From JALORV01 sp963775635 (lineage in GTDB: Bacteria > Pseudomonadota > Gammaproteobacteria > Burkholderiales > Burkholderiaceae_F), in assembly GCA_963775635.1 (NCBI GenBank), contig CAVZJO010000015.1:124001-188000 (forward strand): a DNA stretch of 64,000 nt. Reading direction: 5' to 3'. This document shows, in pieces, positions 44,044 through 53,167 of the stretch. How positions within the stretch are numbered: the stretch's first letter is position 1; the number at the start of each line of letters is the position of its first letter. A program made the translations under genes and the position numbers. The notes beneath the pieces are model-generated. The model was given only the letters and a program-made list of their open reading frames with translations. It was not told the origin of the DNA and did not search any database.

Positions 44044-45675
44044 CTAAAGCGGCGACTTGAGGTCCTTGAGCCGCGCAGTCAGCTTCATGTTTTCGCTGTA
44101 GTCGACCGGGCAGTCGATGATCGCGACGACATCATCGGCGAGCGCCTTCTTCAGCGTCGGCAGCAGGTCCGCGGTCTTCTCGATGCGGTAGCCCTTCGCG
44201 CCGAAGCTCTCAGCGTATTTCACGAAGTCGGGGTTCTTGAACTCGATGTGACTCGAGCGTCCGAAGTGTCGCAGCTGATGCCACGTGATCAGACCGTACT
44301 CGGAGTCGTTCCAGATCAGGATCACGAACGGCGTCTTCACGCGCAGCGCCGTCTCGATCTCCTGTGAATTCATCATGAAGCCAGCGTCGCCAGTGACGGT
44401 GACGACCTTGCGGTCTGGATACGCCAGCTTGGCGGCCAGCGCGCCTGGAACGCCGATTCCCATCGACGCGAACCCGTTCGAAATGATGCACGTGTTGGGC
44501 TGTTCGGCCTTGTACATGCGCGAGGTCCACATCTTGTGCGCGCCGACATCCGAGATCACGATGTCCGAAGGTCCAAGTGCCTGGCGCAGATCCCACAGGA
44601 TTTTCTGCGGCTTGACCGGGAATCCCTGGTCGTCCGCGTACTGCGCGCGATCGTCGATGACCGCCTTGCGGACGGCCTTGAACGGATTGTCAGAGCGCGG
44701 CTTGGTGCGCAGTGCAATGCCGCGCAGGCTCTCGCCGATGTCCCCGAGAACGCCGGTCGCGACCTTGTAGCAGGCGTCGACTTCGGCGGGCATCGCATCG
44801 ATGTGGATGATCGTCTTGTCTGCCTTCGGATTCCACATGTCGGGGTGGTATTCCACCATGTCGTAGCCGACGCAGATCACGCAGTCGGCGCGCTCGAACG
44901 CGAACCACGGAATGTCGCGCGCCTTGAGCCCGATCGTGCCGAGGAAAAGTTCGTCGGAAAACGGAATCAGGCCCTTCGCCATGAAGGTGTTGGCAACCGG
45001 CAGCCGCAGCAGATCGACAAAACTGCGCAGTGACTCGGCCGCTCCTTGTCGCACAACGCCATTGCCGGCCAGCACGACTGGGTACTTGGCCTTGTTGATA
45101 AGACTTGCGGCCTCTTCGATCTTCTTGTCTGGGGGGGTCGGGTTGTACGCGGACTGCACATCGATCGGCTTGCCCTCGACCTTCATCTCGGCGATGTTCT
45201 CCGGGAAGTCGATGAAGCAGCAGCCGGGCTTCTCGGTCTGTGCGACTTTGAACGCCTTGCGCACGATCTCGGGAACGATGTCTGGCGTCAGCACCTGCGT
45301 GCTGTATTTCGTGATCGGCTTGAACATGCTGACCAGATCGAGGATCTGGTGGCTTTCCTTGTGCAGGCGCGAGGTCGCTCCCTGGCCTGCGATCGCGACC
45401 ACCGGCGCGCGATCCATGTTGGCGTCTGCCACACCCGTTATCAGGTTGGTGGCACCGGGCCCGAGCGTGGCGAGACAAACGCCCGCCTTGCCGGTCAGGC
45501 GACCGTACACATCGGCCATGAAGGCCGCTCCCTGCTCGTGCCGCGTCGTTACGAATTTGATCGGACTCTCGAGCAGCGCGTCCATGACGTCGATGTTCTC
45601 TTCACCCGGAACACCAAAAATGAACTCGACCTTTTCGTTCTCGAGGCACTTGACTAGAAGTTCGGCGGCGGTCAT
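44044..45675 (-). CDS. Acetolactate synthase-like ThDP-dependent enzyme
   Basis: 543 residues. It resembles acetolactate synthase large subunits, catabolic AlsS in particular. Features are GVPGEENIDVMDAL, the ThDP glutamate in TTRHEQGAAFMAD, GATNLITGVADANMDRAPVVAIAGQ and the C-terminal ThDP motif GDAGFMMNSQE...WNDSEYG. There is no regulatory ilvN-type subunit nearby. The ATG at 45675 has AGGA five to six bases upstream. It leads the ADH-phaE-phaC run, so diversion of pyruvate or another 2-oxo acid is possible; a glyoxylate-type ligase is an alternative. Confidence 0.82.
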   Translation of the reverse strand: MTAAELLVKCLENEKVEFIFGVPGEENIDVMDALLESPIKFVTTRHEQGAAFMADVYGRLTGKAGVCLATLGPGATNLITGVADANMDRAPVVAIAGQGATSRLHKESHQILDLVSMFKPITKYSTQVLTPDIVPEIVRKAFKVAQTEKPGCCFIDFPENIAEMKVEGKPIDVQSAYNPTPPDKKIEEAASLINKAKYPVVLAGNGVVRQGAAESLRSFVDLLRLPVANTFMAKGLIPFSDELFLGTIGLKARDIPWFAFERADCVICVGYDMVEYHPDMWNPKADKTIIHIDAMPAEVDACYKVATGVLGDIGESLRGIALRTKPRSDNPFKAVRKAVIDDRAQYADDQGFPVKPQKILWDLRQALGPSDIVISDVGAHKMWTSRMYKAEQPNTCIISNGFASMGIGVPGALAAKLAYPDRKVVTVTGDAGFMMNSQEIETALRVKTPFVILIWNDSEYGLITWHQLRHFGRSSHIEFKNPDFVKYAESFGAKGYRIEKTADLLPTLKKALADDVVAIIDCPVDYSENMKLTARLKDLKSPL

Positions 45676-45798
45676 CAGATCCTCATTGAACGGTGTGCAC
45701 AAGGTGATCGCCGGCTAGTCGGTCGACCCGCGTGCGCATGCTGTGTGCGAACGGAGAGCTAGGTTACGTCAGCGCGGCGGCCAAGGGAAACACGCCAT

Positions 45799-46836
45799 TC
45801 AAGCGAGCCGGCTCACGATTGCGCGTGTGATGTCGCGCGTCGTTGCCGTGCCGCCGAGATCACCGGTGCGAACACCGTCGTCGCGCAGCACGGCATCGAT
45901 CGCGGCACGCAGCTTGCGCGCCATGTCGTTCTTGCCTACGTAGTCGATCATCATTGCGGCCGCCAGCAACAAGGCCAGTGGATTGGCGATCCCCTTACCC
46001 GCGATGTCGGGTGCCGAACCATGGACCGCCTCGAAGATCGCAGCGTGCTCGCCGATGTTGGCGCCCGGAGCCATGCCGAGTCCGCCTACCAGTCCGGCGA
46101 TTTCGTCCGACAGGATGTCGCCGAACAGGTTGGTCGTCACGATCATGTCGAACTGCCAGGGCTTCAAAACCAACTGCATGGCACAAGCGTCGACGATGCG
46201 ATCGTCGACCGCGATCTTGCCCTCGTACTTCTTCGCGACTTCTAGCGCCGTTTCGAGAAAGATCCCGGTCAATGCCTTGAGCACGTTGGCCTTATGAACG
46301 ATCGTGACCTTCTTGCGCCCGTTTCGTACGGCGTAGTCGAACGCAAATTCCGCGATTCGCCGTGAGCCCGCGCGCGTGTTGACGCCCGACGAGATTGCGA
46401 CGGCATGCGGGTCGCCGTCGATCGGAATGTAGTGCTCGAATCCGACGTAAAGCCCTTCGAGGTTTTCGCGCACAAGCACGATGTCGATGTCGTCATAACG
46501 CCCGCCGGGAATCAGCGTGCGTGCTGGACGCAGGTTCGCGTACAGCTTGAACTCTTCGCGCAACCGCACGTTGACGGAGCGAAAGCCGCCGCCGATGGGA
46601 GTCGTCAACGGGCCTTTGAGCGCGAGCTTGGTTCCGCGGATGCTGTCGAGCAAGGCAGCCGGCAGCGGATCACCCGACTTCGTCGCGGCCGCCATACCGC
46701 CTTCCTGTGTGTCCCACTTGAAAGGCTTGCCGAGCGCATCGAGGATCTCCACGACTGCGGCGGAGATTTCCGGCCCAATCCCATCTCCAGGAATCAGGGT
46801 GGCTGGCACCGACTGCTGCGCGCTTGATGTGGGCAT
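45799..46836 (-). CDS. Isocitrate/isopropylmalate dehydrogenase family protein
   Basis: 345 residues. ATLIPGDGIGPEISAAV, the substrate loop VRENLEGLYVGFEHY, the lysine region KVTIVHKANVLK and TTNLFGDILSDEIAGLVGGLGMAPGANIG are the family signatures. The short form (about 345 residues) is typical of NAD-dependent isocitrate dehydrogenases, while tartrate or isopropylmalate specificity cannot be excluded. It lies 123 bases upstream of the acetolactate synthase-like gene and may be its own unit. Confidence 0.85.
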   Translation of the reverse strand: MPTSSAQQSVPATLIPGDGIGPEISAAVVEILDALGKPFKWDTQEGGMAAATKSGDPLPAALLDSIRGTKLALKGPLTTPIGGGFRSVNVRLREEFKLYANLRPARTLIPGGRYDDIDIVLVRENLEGLYVGFEHYIPIDGDPHAVAISSGVNTRAGSRRIAEFAFDYAVRNGRKKVTIVHKANVLKALTGIFLETALEVAKKYEGKIAVDDRIVDACAMQLVLKPWQFDMIVTTNLFGDILSDEIAGLVGGLGMAPGANIGEHAAIFEAVHGSAPDIAGKGIANPLALLLAAAMMIDYVGKNDMARKLRAAIDAVLRDDGVRTGDLGGTATTRDITRAIVSRLA

Positions 46837-46973
46837 CGAAGGTCTCGATTCAATCAGCTTGACCGGCTCTGCATCGTGGCAGCCGGGCGAACGTCGGATT
46901 GTCCCCGCCACCAGCGGAATGATCGCCGTGTGCGACTCAGCTTACAAGTCGCTCAAGGAGCATTTGGCGGCGA

Positions 46974-47158
46974 TCACAGGCTGTCCTTGACCCGCTCCGC
47001 CAGCGCGCGGGCCGCTGTGTCGAGCGCTCCGCCGGGCGGATAGGGAACAACCAGGCGGATCGGCCGGGACGGGTAGGGCGCGGTCTGTGCCTGTGGCGTG
47101 GCGCAGACGGCGAGCACAAGGCCGGCAGCCAGCGCGCCGAGCGCGCGGCGTCGATCAC
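46974..47158 (-). pseudogene. Remnant of a Bug/TctC solute-binding protein gene
   Basis: One minus-strand frame reads RRALGALAAGLVLAVCA, then QTAPYPSRPIRLVVPYPPGG and LDTAARALAERVKDSL and a stop at 46974. This is the signal peptide and first mature segment of a TctC/Bug receptor. The AAGGAG ribosome site and GTG at 47158 are in a different frame, so the piece is both shifted and cut off after about 60 codons. Confidence 0.7.
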
Positions 47159-47250
47159 CGGAAACTCCTTGGCCTGATAATTATTCTGAACGCGGATTAG
47201 AACGGAAAACAGCCGCTACGTGTCGAAGCCGACCGGCGGCCTCCCAGCCA

Positions 47251-47841
47251 ATGGAACTCGCTCGCTTGACGACTGCGCGACTCGTGCTGGAGCCGATGGG
47301 TGGGGATCACGCGCCGCTGCTTGCTGACTTCTTCCAGCGCAACGAGTCTCACCTGCGGCCGTGGGATCCGCCGCGGCCGCGCGGAATTGCCGATGTCGAG
47401 TTCTGGGCGGCGGAGACACTGCGGGCCGAAGAAGACGCGCGCGCAGGCGCTGTCGTGCGCTGGGTGCTGCTGCCGCGGGACGCGCCGACCCGCATCGTCG
47501 GGCGGGTCAACTACACGCAGATCGTGCGCGGCCCATTCCAGTCCTGCATGCTGGGCTACGCGATCGACGCGGAGTACCAGGGCCGCGGACTGATGTTCGA
47601 AGCATTGGGGTGCTCGCTCGCGCACGTGTTCAACGTATTGGGGCTGCATCGGGTCCAGGCCAATCACCTGCCCGAGAATCACCGCAGCGCGCGGCTGCTG
47701 CAGCGGCTCGGTTTCCGAGTCGAGGGATTGGCGCACGAATACCTTTACATCGACGGTGCCTGGCGCGATCACGTGCTGACCGCGCTGACCTCGCCGTCGT
47801 TCGACAACAGCGTCTTTCGCAGCTGGGGAGCCTCCGCGTAA
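47251..47841 (+). CDS. RimJ-like GNAT N-acetyltransferase
   Basis: 196 residues. Acetyl-CoA binding is shown by YQGRGLMFEALGCSLAHVFN (the RxxGxG/A site, here QGRGL). HRVQANHLPENHRSARLLQRLGF matches ribosomal-protein alanine acetyltransferases such as RimJ. Probable role: N-terminal acetylation of a ribosomal protein or general acetyl transfer. The ATG at 47251 is chosen because the upstream frame has no domain. Its stop codon TAA lies inside the left inverted repeat of the element at 47825. Confidence 0.82.
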   Translation: MELARLTTARLVLEPMGGDHAPLLADFFQRNESHLRPWDPPRPRGIADVEFWAAETLRAEEDARAGAVVRWVLLPRDAPTRIVGRVNYTQIVRGPFQSCMLGYAIDAEYQGRGLMFEALGCSLAHVFNVLGLHRVQANHLPENHRSARLLQRLGFRVEGLAHEYLYIDGAWRDHVLTALTSPSFDNSVFRSWGASA

Positions 47842-48165
47842 CCCATGATTCCCGCGGCGCGGTCTTGGCGGATGAGCCGCGCGAAGCGTCCGACGAGACC
47901 ATTGCTCGTAGCAAGGCGAGGAGGCGCGACAAAGCGGATCGCCCGCCAAGACCACGCCCCGGAGGGTTTGTGCGCCAAGCAGCGGCGAAGCCGCTGCGCG
48001 CACCAAGTGCCGTGTGCGGCGAGTGCGGCCGACCGGCCGCACTGGCCGCGCTCGCGGCGTTGCGCACCTCGTGCTTGAGCACCCGCCAAGCACCTTCGGC
48101 GCGCGCCTTGCGATCATCGGCATTGCGCACCAACGCGGGCATCAGCGGTTACGCGGAGGCTCCCC
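47825..48165. repeat. Inverted-repeat intergenic element with nested palindromes
   Basis: Perfect 19-bp ends GGGGAGCCTCCGCGTAACC (47825-47843) and its complement (48147-48165), with a looser match continuing inward. Inside are the stems GGTCTTGGCGG/CCGCCAAGACC (47861-47953), CAGCGGC/GCCGCTG (47980-47996) and a 10-bp perfect palindrome AGTGCGGCCG/CGGCCGCACT (48022-48043). No transposase is present, so it is either a MITE or a stable RNA-structure repeat. Part of another copy is at base 1. Confidence 0.6.
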
Positions 48166-48192
48166 AGGGCGCCGCGCGAAGGCGTCACGCGC

Positions 48193-48486
48193 TCATTCGG
48201 TCGGACGCGCCTCGAATTCGGCGCCGAGCGCATCGTCTTCCTCGGCGGCAGTGGCGGCGCGCTGCTCGATCGAGGTCACGATCGCGCCCTGCGGACCGTG
48301 GCGCGCCCACGCGCGCAGCAGGTCCACCTGCTCGGGCCGCCCGACCACAACAGCCTCGACGCGGCCGTCGCGACGGTTGCGCACCCAGCCCTGCAGGCCG
48401 AGCACCGCGGCCTGCTGGCACATCGCGGCGCGAAAGCCGACGCCCTGGACGCGTCCTGAGATCATCAGGTGCAGCGCCGCGATCAC
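48193..48486 (-). CDS. acyP: Acylphosphatase
   Basis: 97 residues with the phosphate-binding loop and arginine in ISGRVQGVGFR, and the catalytic asparagine region GWVRNRRDGRVEAVVVG. It hydrolyses acylphosphates. The C-terminus is longer and more acidic than usual (EEDDALGAEFEARPTE). It overlaps the CoA-transferase gene by four bases and is co-transcribed downstream of it. Confidence 0.9.
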   Translation of the reverse strand: MIAALHLMISGRVQGVGFRAAMCQQAAVLGLQGWVRNRRDGRVEAVVVGRPEQVDLLRAWARHGPQGAIVTSIEQRAATAAEEDDALGAEFEARPTE

Positions 48487-49706
48487 AGGACCCCGGCGGC
48501 GCGCAGTTCGGCAATCCGGTCCGCGCCATAGTGCAGCTGCTCACGCAGCACCTCGTCGGTGTGCTCGCCGAGCAGCGGCGGCGCGCGCTTGTATACCGCG
48601 GGCGTGGCGGAGAACCGGATCGGGCTGGCCACCAGCGGCACGCGGTGAGCCAGCGGATGCGGCAGATCCACGCGCAGTCCACGGCCCGCCACCTGAGGGT
48701 CCGCGAGCGCATGCGCGATGTCGTTGATCGGTCCGCACGGCACCGTTGCGGCTTCGAGCGCCTCGACCCAGTCGCTCACGCTGCGTTCGCGCAGAATGGC
48801 CTCGAGCAACGGCACAAGTATCGTGCGATGGCGGACACGATCGGCGTTGCGGGCGAAGCGGGGATCGCGCGCCAGTTCCGGCCGGCCGGCGACCTCGCAG
48901 AAGCGGACGAACTGGGTGTCGTTGCCGACGGCAACGATCAGGTGCCCATCGGCGGCAGAGAACACCTGATAGGGCACGATGTTCTGATGCGCGTTTCCCG
49001 CGCGTCCGGGCGCACGCCCGGTTGTCAGGTAGTTCATGTTCATGTTGGCGAGCATTGCGACCATCACGTCGTACAGCGCGAGGTCGATGTGCTGCCCGGT
49101 CCCGGTCCGCTCGCGGTGCGCCACGGCCGCGAGGATCGCAACGCCGGCATACATCCCGGTCATCAGGTCGCTGACGGCAACCCCGGCTTTCTGTGGTCCA
49201 CCGCCCGGCAGGTCGTCGCGTTCGCCGGTGATCGACATGAAGCCGCCGCTGCCCTGGATGATGAAGTCGTAGCCGGCGCGGTCGCGATGCGGCCCGGTTT
49301 GGCCGAAGCCGGTGATCGAGCAGTAGATGAGCCGCGGGTTGGCAGCCGCCAGCGTGGCGTAGTCGAGCCGATAGCGCGCGAGCTGGTCGACCTTGTAGTT
49401 CTCGACCAGGATGTCGGACTGCGCGGCCAGCTTCTGCACGATCTCGCTGCCCGCCGGCTTCGAAAGATCCACTGTGATCGATCGCTTGTTGCGATTGGCG
49501 GCCAGATAGTAGGCGGCCTCCGAGGTATCGCGACCGTCAGCATCGCGCAGGTATGGCGGCCCCCAAGCGCGCGTGTCGTCGCCGCTGCCCGGGCGTTCGA
49601 CCTTGATCACATCGGCGCCGAGGTCCGCCAGCAACTGCGTGCACCACGGCCCCGCCAGCACGCGGGTTAGATCGAGCACGCGAAGATGGCCGAGGGCGGT
49701 CGTCAT
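48483..49706 (-). CDS. CaiB/BaiF family III CoA-transferase
   Basis: 407 residues. LDLTRVLAGPWCTQLLADLGADVIKVERPGSGDDTR at the N-terminus and ANRNKRSITVDL are typical. GYDFIIQGSGG contains the catalytic Asp147 that forms the acyl-anhydride intermediate. It moves CoA between carboxylates such as oxalate, carnitine or mesaconate; the substrate is not known. Its stop overlaps the acylphosphatase start. Confidence 0.9.
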   Translation of the reverse strand: MTTALGHLRVLDLTRVLAGPWCTQLLADLGADVIKVERPGSGDDTRAWGPPYLRDADGRDTSEAAYYLAANRNKRSITVDLSKPAGSEIVQKLAAQSDILVENYKVDQLARYRLDYATLAAANPRLIYCSITGFGQTGPHRDRAGYDFIIQGSGGFMSITGERDDLPGGGPQKAGVAVSDLMTGMYAGVAILAAVAHRERTGTGQHIDLALYDVMVAMLANMNMNYLTTGRAPGRAGNAHQNIVPYQVFSAADGHLIVAVGNDTQFVRFCEVAGRPELARDPRFARNADRVRHRTILVPLLEAILRERSVSDWVEALEAATVPCGPINDIAHALADPQVAGRGLRVDLPHPLAHRVPLVASPIRFSATPAVYKRAPPLLGEHTDEVLREQLHYGADRIAELRAAGVL

Positions 49707-49767
49707 GGCGCGCGAGGTTAGCAGCCAGCCGCGCGCCCGGCGTACGCCCGCCCTTAGACTCCGCCCG

Positions 49768-50232
49768 ATGCCACGCAGGACTTCGCCACGACTTTTGCGG
49801 CTCGGGATGAATCTCTGGCCGCCCTATCTCGGCGCCGGCATCCGGGTCGAGCACATCGCGCACGACTACCGTTCTGCCACCGTCTCGCTGCGGCGACGCT
49901 GGTACAACGGCAATTACTTCGGCTCGCATTTCGGTGGTTCGCTGTATGCGATGACCGATCCGTTCTATGCGCTAATGGTGCTGCACAACCTGCCTCCGGG
50001 TTACCGGGTATGGGACAAGGCAGCGGCCGTCGAATACCTGGCGCCGGCGCGCGGCCGCGTCTGGGCGCGCTTCGAACTGCGCGATGAAGACGTGCAGCAG
50101 ATCCTGCGGATGACCGAGAGCGGCGACAAGCACCTGCATCTGTTCGTGGTCGATGTGCGCGATGAAGAGGGCATGACGGTCGCCAAGGTCGAGAAGATCG
50201 TCTACGTGCGCCGGACGAGGGCGGAAGAGTGA
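49768..50232 (+). CDS. DUF4442 hotdog-fold protein
   Basis: 154 residues of the DUF4442 family, thioesterase-like. Conserved stretches are YRSATVSLRRRWYNGNYFGSHFGGSLYAMTDPFYALMV and KAAAVEYLAPARGRVWARFEL. The catalytic residue is not established. It starts at the ATG at 49768; the in-frame upstream ORF is a shadow of the divergent CoA-transferase. The next gene ugpQ overlaps it by four bases. Confidence 0.75.
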   Translation: MPRRTSPRLLRLGMNLWPPYLGAGIRVEHIAHDYRSATVSLRRRWYNGNYFGSHFGGSLYAMTDPFYALMVLHNLPPGYRVWDKAAAVEYLAPARGRVWARFELRDEDVQQILRMTESGDKHLHLFVVDVRDEEGMTVAKVEKIVYVRRTRAEE

Positions 50233-51014
50233 GTCATTTCGCGCGTTGGCCGTGGCCGCGGGTGCTGGCGCATCGCGGCGCCGGATCGCTTGCGCCTGAA
50301 AACACGCTGGCCGCACTGCGGGTCGGTGTCGAATACGGCTTCCGCGCCGTCGAGTTCGATGCGATGGCCCCGCTCGACGACGTACCGGTGCTGATGCACG
50401 ATGCCACGCTGAAGCGCACGACCGGCATGTCGGGGCGAGTGTCCGAGCGGGAGTCGGGCCAACTGGCGCAACTCGACGCGGGTCGCTGGCATTCCGCGCA
50501 GTACGCGCGCGAGCCGGTGCCCCTGCTCGCCGATGCTCTGGCGTATTGCCGTGCGAATTCGGTGTGGAGCAACGTCGAGATCAAGCCTGCGCCAGGGCAC
50601 GAGACGCGCACCGGCGCTCTCGTCGCGCGCGTGGTCGCCAGCGGCTACGCGGATTGGCTGGTTGCCGGCGGCGACCAGGCAAGACGGGCCGATCCGCGGG
50701 TGCCGCTGCTCTCGTCGTTCTCGGAGGCAGCGCTCGAGGCGGCGCGCGCCGCCGCGCCCGACGTGCCGCGCGCGCTGATCGGCGACCGCGTGCCTGCGAA
50801 CCTCGACGATCGAATGCTACGACTGGGCGCACTGTCCGTGCATACCGACCACCGGCGCCTGGATGCCGCGGGCGCACAGGCGGTGAAGCAGGCCGGCTAC
50901 TGGCTCCTTTGCTACACGGTGAACGAGCCGGCGCGCGCGCGCGAACTCTTCGACTGGGGAGTCGATGCACTGTGCACCGACCGGATCGACCTGATCGGGC
51001 CTGCGTTCGAATGA
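50229..51014 (+). CDS. ugpQ: Glycerophosphodiester phosphodiesterase UgpQ
   Basis: 261 residues. LAHRGAGSLAPENTLAAL with FDAMAPLDDVPVLMHDATLKRTT gives the metal and acid/base residues (His, Arg, Glu, Asp, His) of GDPD enzymes. VEIKPAPGHE and late NEPARARELFDWGVDALCTDR fit. It releases glycerol-3-phosphate from deacylated phospholipids in the cytoplasm. The start is a GTG overlapping the DUF4442 stop (GTGA). Confidence 0.93.
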   Translation: MSHFARWPWPRVLAHRGAGSLAPENTLAALRVGVEYGFRAVEFDAMAPLDDVPVLMHDATLKRTTGMSGRVSERESGQLAQLDAGRWHSAQYAREPVPLLADALAYCRANSVWSNVEIKPAPGHETRTGALVARVVASGYADWLVAGGDQARRADPRVPLLSSFSEAALEAARAAAPDVPRALIGDRVPANLDDRMLRLGALSVHTDHRRLDAAGAQAVKQAGYWLLCYTVNEPARARELFDWGVDALCTDRIDLIGPAFE

Positions 51015-51033
51015 CAAAGGCCGGCCGGCTTGG

Positions 51034-51657
51034 CTAGCGCGGAAGCTGAGTTTCGACGAACGACGGTCGCGCGGCGACCTTTTCGTAATGGCGCGCCAGG
51101 TTCGGGTAGTTCGAGCGCCAGTCGATCGATCCGAATCGGAAGTCGATGTACCCCAGCGCACAGCCGACGGCGATATCGGCCAGCGTGTATGCGTGGCCGT
51201 TGCACCACGGCTTGTCACCCAGGCCATTGCTCATCGCTGCGATTCCGGCGTTGACCTTGCTCATCTGCCGATCGACCCAAGCGTTGCTCTGCTGATCGGG
51301 CGGGCGCTGCGTGCGCTCGAGCCGGGCCAGGATAGCTGCGTCGGCGACGCCGTCGCCGAGCGCTTCCCAGGTCCGCACCTCGGCGCGCTCGCGGCCCGAC
51401 GGCGGAATCAGCTTCGCCACTGGCGTCATGCCGTCGAGGTATTCGACGATCACGCGCGAATCGAACAAGGCGCCGCCGTCTTCCATGATCAGGCACGGTA
51501 CCTTGCCAAGCGGATTGGTTTCCAGAATGCGTGAATCGGGCGACCAGACGTCCTCGATCTCGAGGTGATAGTCGATGCGCTTCTCAGCCATCACGATGCG
51601 CACCTTGCGCACGTATGGGCTCGTCAGTGAACCCAGCAAACGGATGTTCTTGGTCAC
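51034..51657 (-). CDS. Glutathione S-transferase family protein
   Basis: About 207 residues. The thioredoxin-like domain has LLGSLTSPYVRKVRIVMAEK (the Ser/Tyr-type glutathione-activating region), NPLGKVPCLIMEDG with its cis-Pro, and DSRVIVEYLD. The helical C-terminal domain contains YTLADIAVGCALGYIDFR. A GTG at 51657 gives a normal N-terminus; the frame stays open to an ATG at 51705. It is convergent with ugpQ. Confidence 0.85.
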   Translation of the reverse strand: MTKNIRLLGSLTSPYVRKVRIVMAEKRIDYHLEIEDVWSPDSRILETNPLGKVPCLIMEDGGALFDSRVIVEYLDGMTPVAKLIPPSGRERAEVRTWEALGDGVADAAILARLERTQRPPDQQSNAWVDRQMSKVNAGIAAMSNGLGDKPWCNGHAYTLADIAVGCALGYIDFRFGSIDWRSNYPNLARHYEKVAARPSFVETQLPR

Positions 51658-51792
51658 GCGAATGGCTCGGTCGGGGATCAGTCGCAGTATATCGGTGCGC
51701 CGCAAACCGCGGGCGTGGCTGCCTCGAGTGATGCTGCTTTGCTACACTGATTTCGCTCCAATCCAGACCTCTTCCGCGCCAGCGGAGCTCCC

Positions 51793-53160
51793 GTGTCGCT
51801 CGAACTCCTCTCCCTGACCGCCCTGTCGCCGCTCGATGGACGTTACGGCCGCCAGACGGCCGAACTGCGCGAGGTGTTCTCGGAATTCGCCTTCATGCGC
51901 GAGCGGCTGCGGGTCGAGGTCGAATGGCTCGTGAACCTGTCGATGCTCGGCCTGTCCGAACTGCCGCGCCTGCCGCGCGAGGCAGAGGCACGCCTGCGCC
52001 AGCTCGTGACCGACTTCAGCATCGAGGACTGCACCGAGATCAAGTCGATCGAGGCGGAGATCAACCACGATGTCAAGGCCGTCGAGTATTTCATCCGGCG
52101 TCGCACCGAGGACGTTCCGGCACTGGCGCACGCTGCCGAGTTCATCCATTTTGCCTGCACGTCGGAAGACATCAACAACGTCGCGCATGCGCTGATGCTC
52201 GAGCGCGGGCGCTTCGTGCTGCAGGGCCGGTTGCGCAGTGTCCACGCTCAGCTGCGCGAGTATGCGCATGGCTATGCGGAGCTGGCGATGCTGTCGCGCA
52301 CTCATGGTCAGCCCGCCAGCCCGACCACGGTCGGCAAGGAGTTCGCCAACGTTGCGGTTCGGCTGGCAGCGGCGATCGATGCGATCGCGCGCGTTCCGCT
52401 GCTGGCGAAGATGAACGGCGCGGTCGGCAACTACAACGCGCACGTGGCAGCGTATCCGGCGATCGACTGGGAAAGCTTTGCGCGCAATGTCATTGTCGGA
52501 CTGGGTCTTACGTTCAATCCGCACACCATTCAGATCGAACCTCACGATTACATGGCGGATCTGTTCGACGCGATCGCGCGCGCCAACACCGTCCTGATCG
52601 ACCTGGATCGCGACGTCTGGGGGTACGTGGCGCTCGGGTATTTCCGCCAGAAGCTCAAGGCGGGCGAGGTCGGGTCGTCGACGATGCCGCACAAGGTCAA
52701 CCCGATCGATTTCGAGAATTCGGAAGGCAACCTGGGCCTGGCCAACGCAGTGCTGCGGCATCTGGCGGAAAAGCTGCCGGTGTCGCGCTGGCAGCGCGAT
52801 CTGACCGACTCGACCGTGCTGCGCAACCTCGGCGTGGCGTTCGGGTACTCGCTGGTCGGCGCCGACGCCTGCCTGCGCGGCCTGCGCAAGCTCGAAGTCA
52901 ACCTCGAGCGGCTGCAGGCCGACCTCGACGCTGCGTGGGAAGTGCTGGCCGAACCGGTGCAGACCGTGATGCGGCGCTACGGTGTGCCGCACCCGTACGA
53001 GCAGCTGAAGGCCCTGACGCGCGGCAAGGGAATTTCACGCGAGGTGCTGCACGAGTTCGTCCGCTCGCTCGACATTCCTGCCGAGGCACGCGACGCTCTG
53101 CTCGCGCTGACGCCTGCGACCTACGTGGGCAAGGCGGCCGAGCTGGCACGGCGCGCCTGA
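51793..53160 (+). CDS. purB: Adenylosuccinate lyase
   Basis: 455 residues. SSTMPHKVNPIDFENSEGN is the fumarase/aspartase-superfamily signature. Catalytic His regions ACTSEDINNVAHALML and SRTHGQPASPTTVGKEFAN are complete. It acts twice in purine synthesis (SAICAR to AICAR, and adenylosuccinate to AMP). The length is typical of the E. coli-type PurB. The start is GTG at 51793. Confidence 0.95.
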   Translation: MSLELLSLTALSPLDGRYGRQTAELREVFSEFAFMRERLRVEVEWLVNLSMLGLSELPRLPREAEARLRQLVTDFSIEDCTEIKSIEAEINHDVKAVEYFIRRRTEDVPALAHAAEFIHFACTSEDINNVAHALMLERGRFVLQGRLRSVHAQLREYAHGYAELAMLSRTHGQPASPTTVGKEFANVAVRLAAAIDAIARVPLLAKMNGAVGNYNAHVAAYPAIDWESFARNVIVGLGLTFNPHTIQIEPHDYMADLFDAIARANTVLIDLDRDVWGYVALGYFRQKLKAGEVGSSTMPHKVNPIDFENSEGNLGLANAVLRHLAEKLPVSRWQRDLTDSTVLRNLGVAFGYSLVGADACLRGLRKLEVNLERLQADLDAAWEVLAEPVQTVMRRYGVPHPYEQLKALTRGKGISREVLHEFVRSLDIPAEARDALLALTPATYVGKAAELARRA

Positions 53161-53167
53161 TCGTTTC

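Noticed and set aside
47630..48142. Minus-strand frame through the inverted-repeat element
   Set aside because: Its codons consist of element sequence and antisense GNAT sequence; similar predicted proteins are typical artefacts of repeats.
47361..49670. 769-codon plus-strand frame
   Set aside because: It crosses the GNAT gene, the repeat element and the CoA-transferase antisense strand. Such a frame is expected in high-GC DNA and has no domain.
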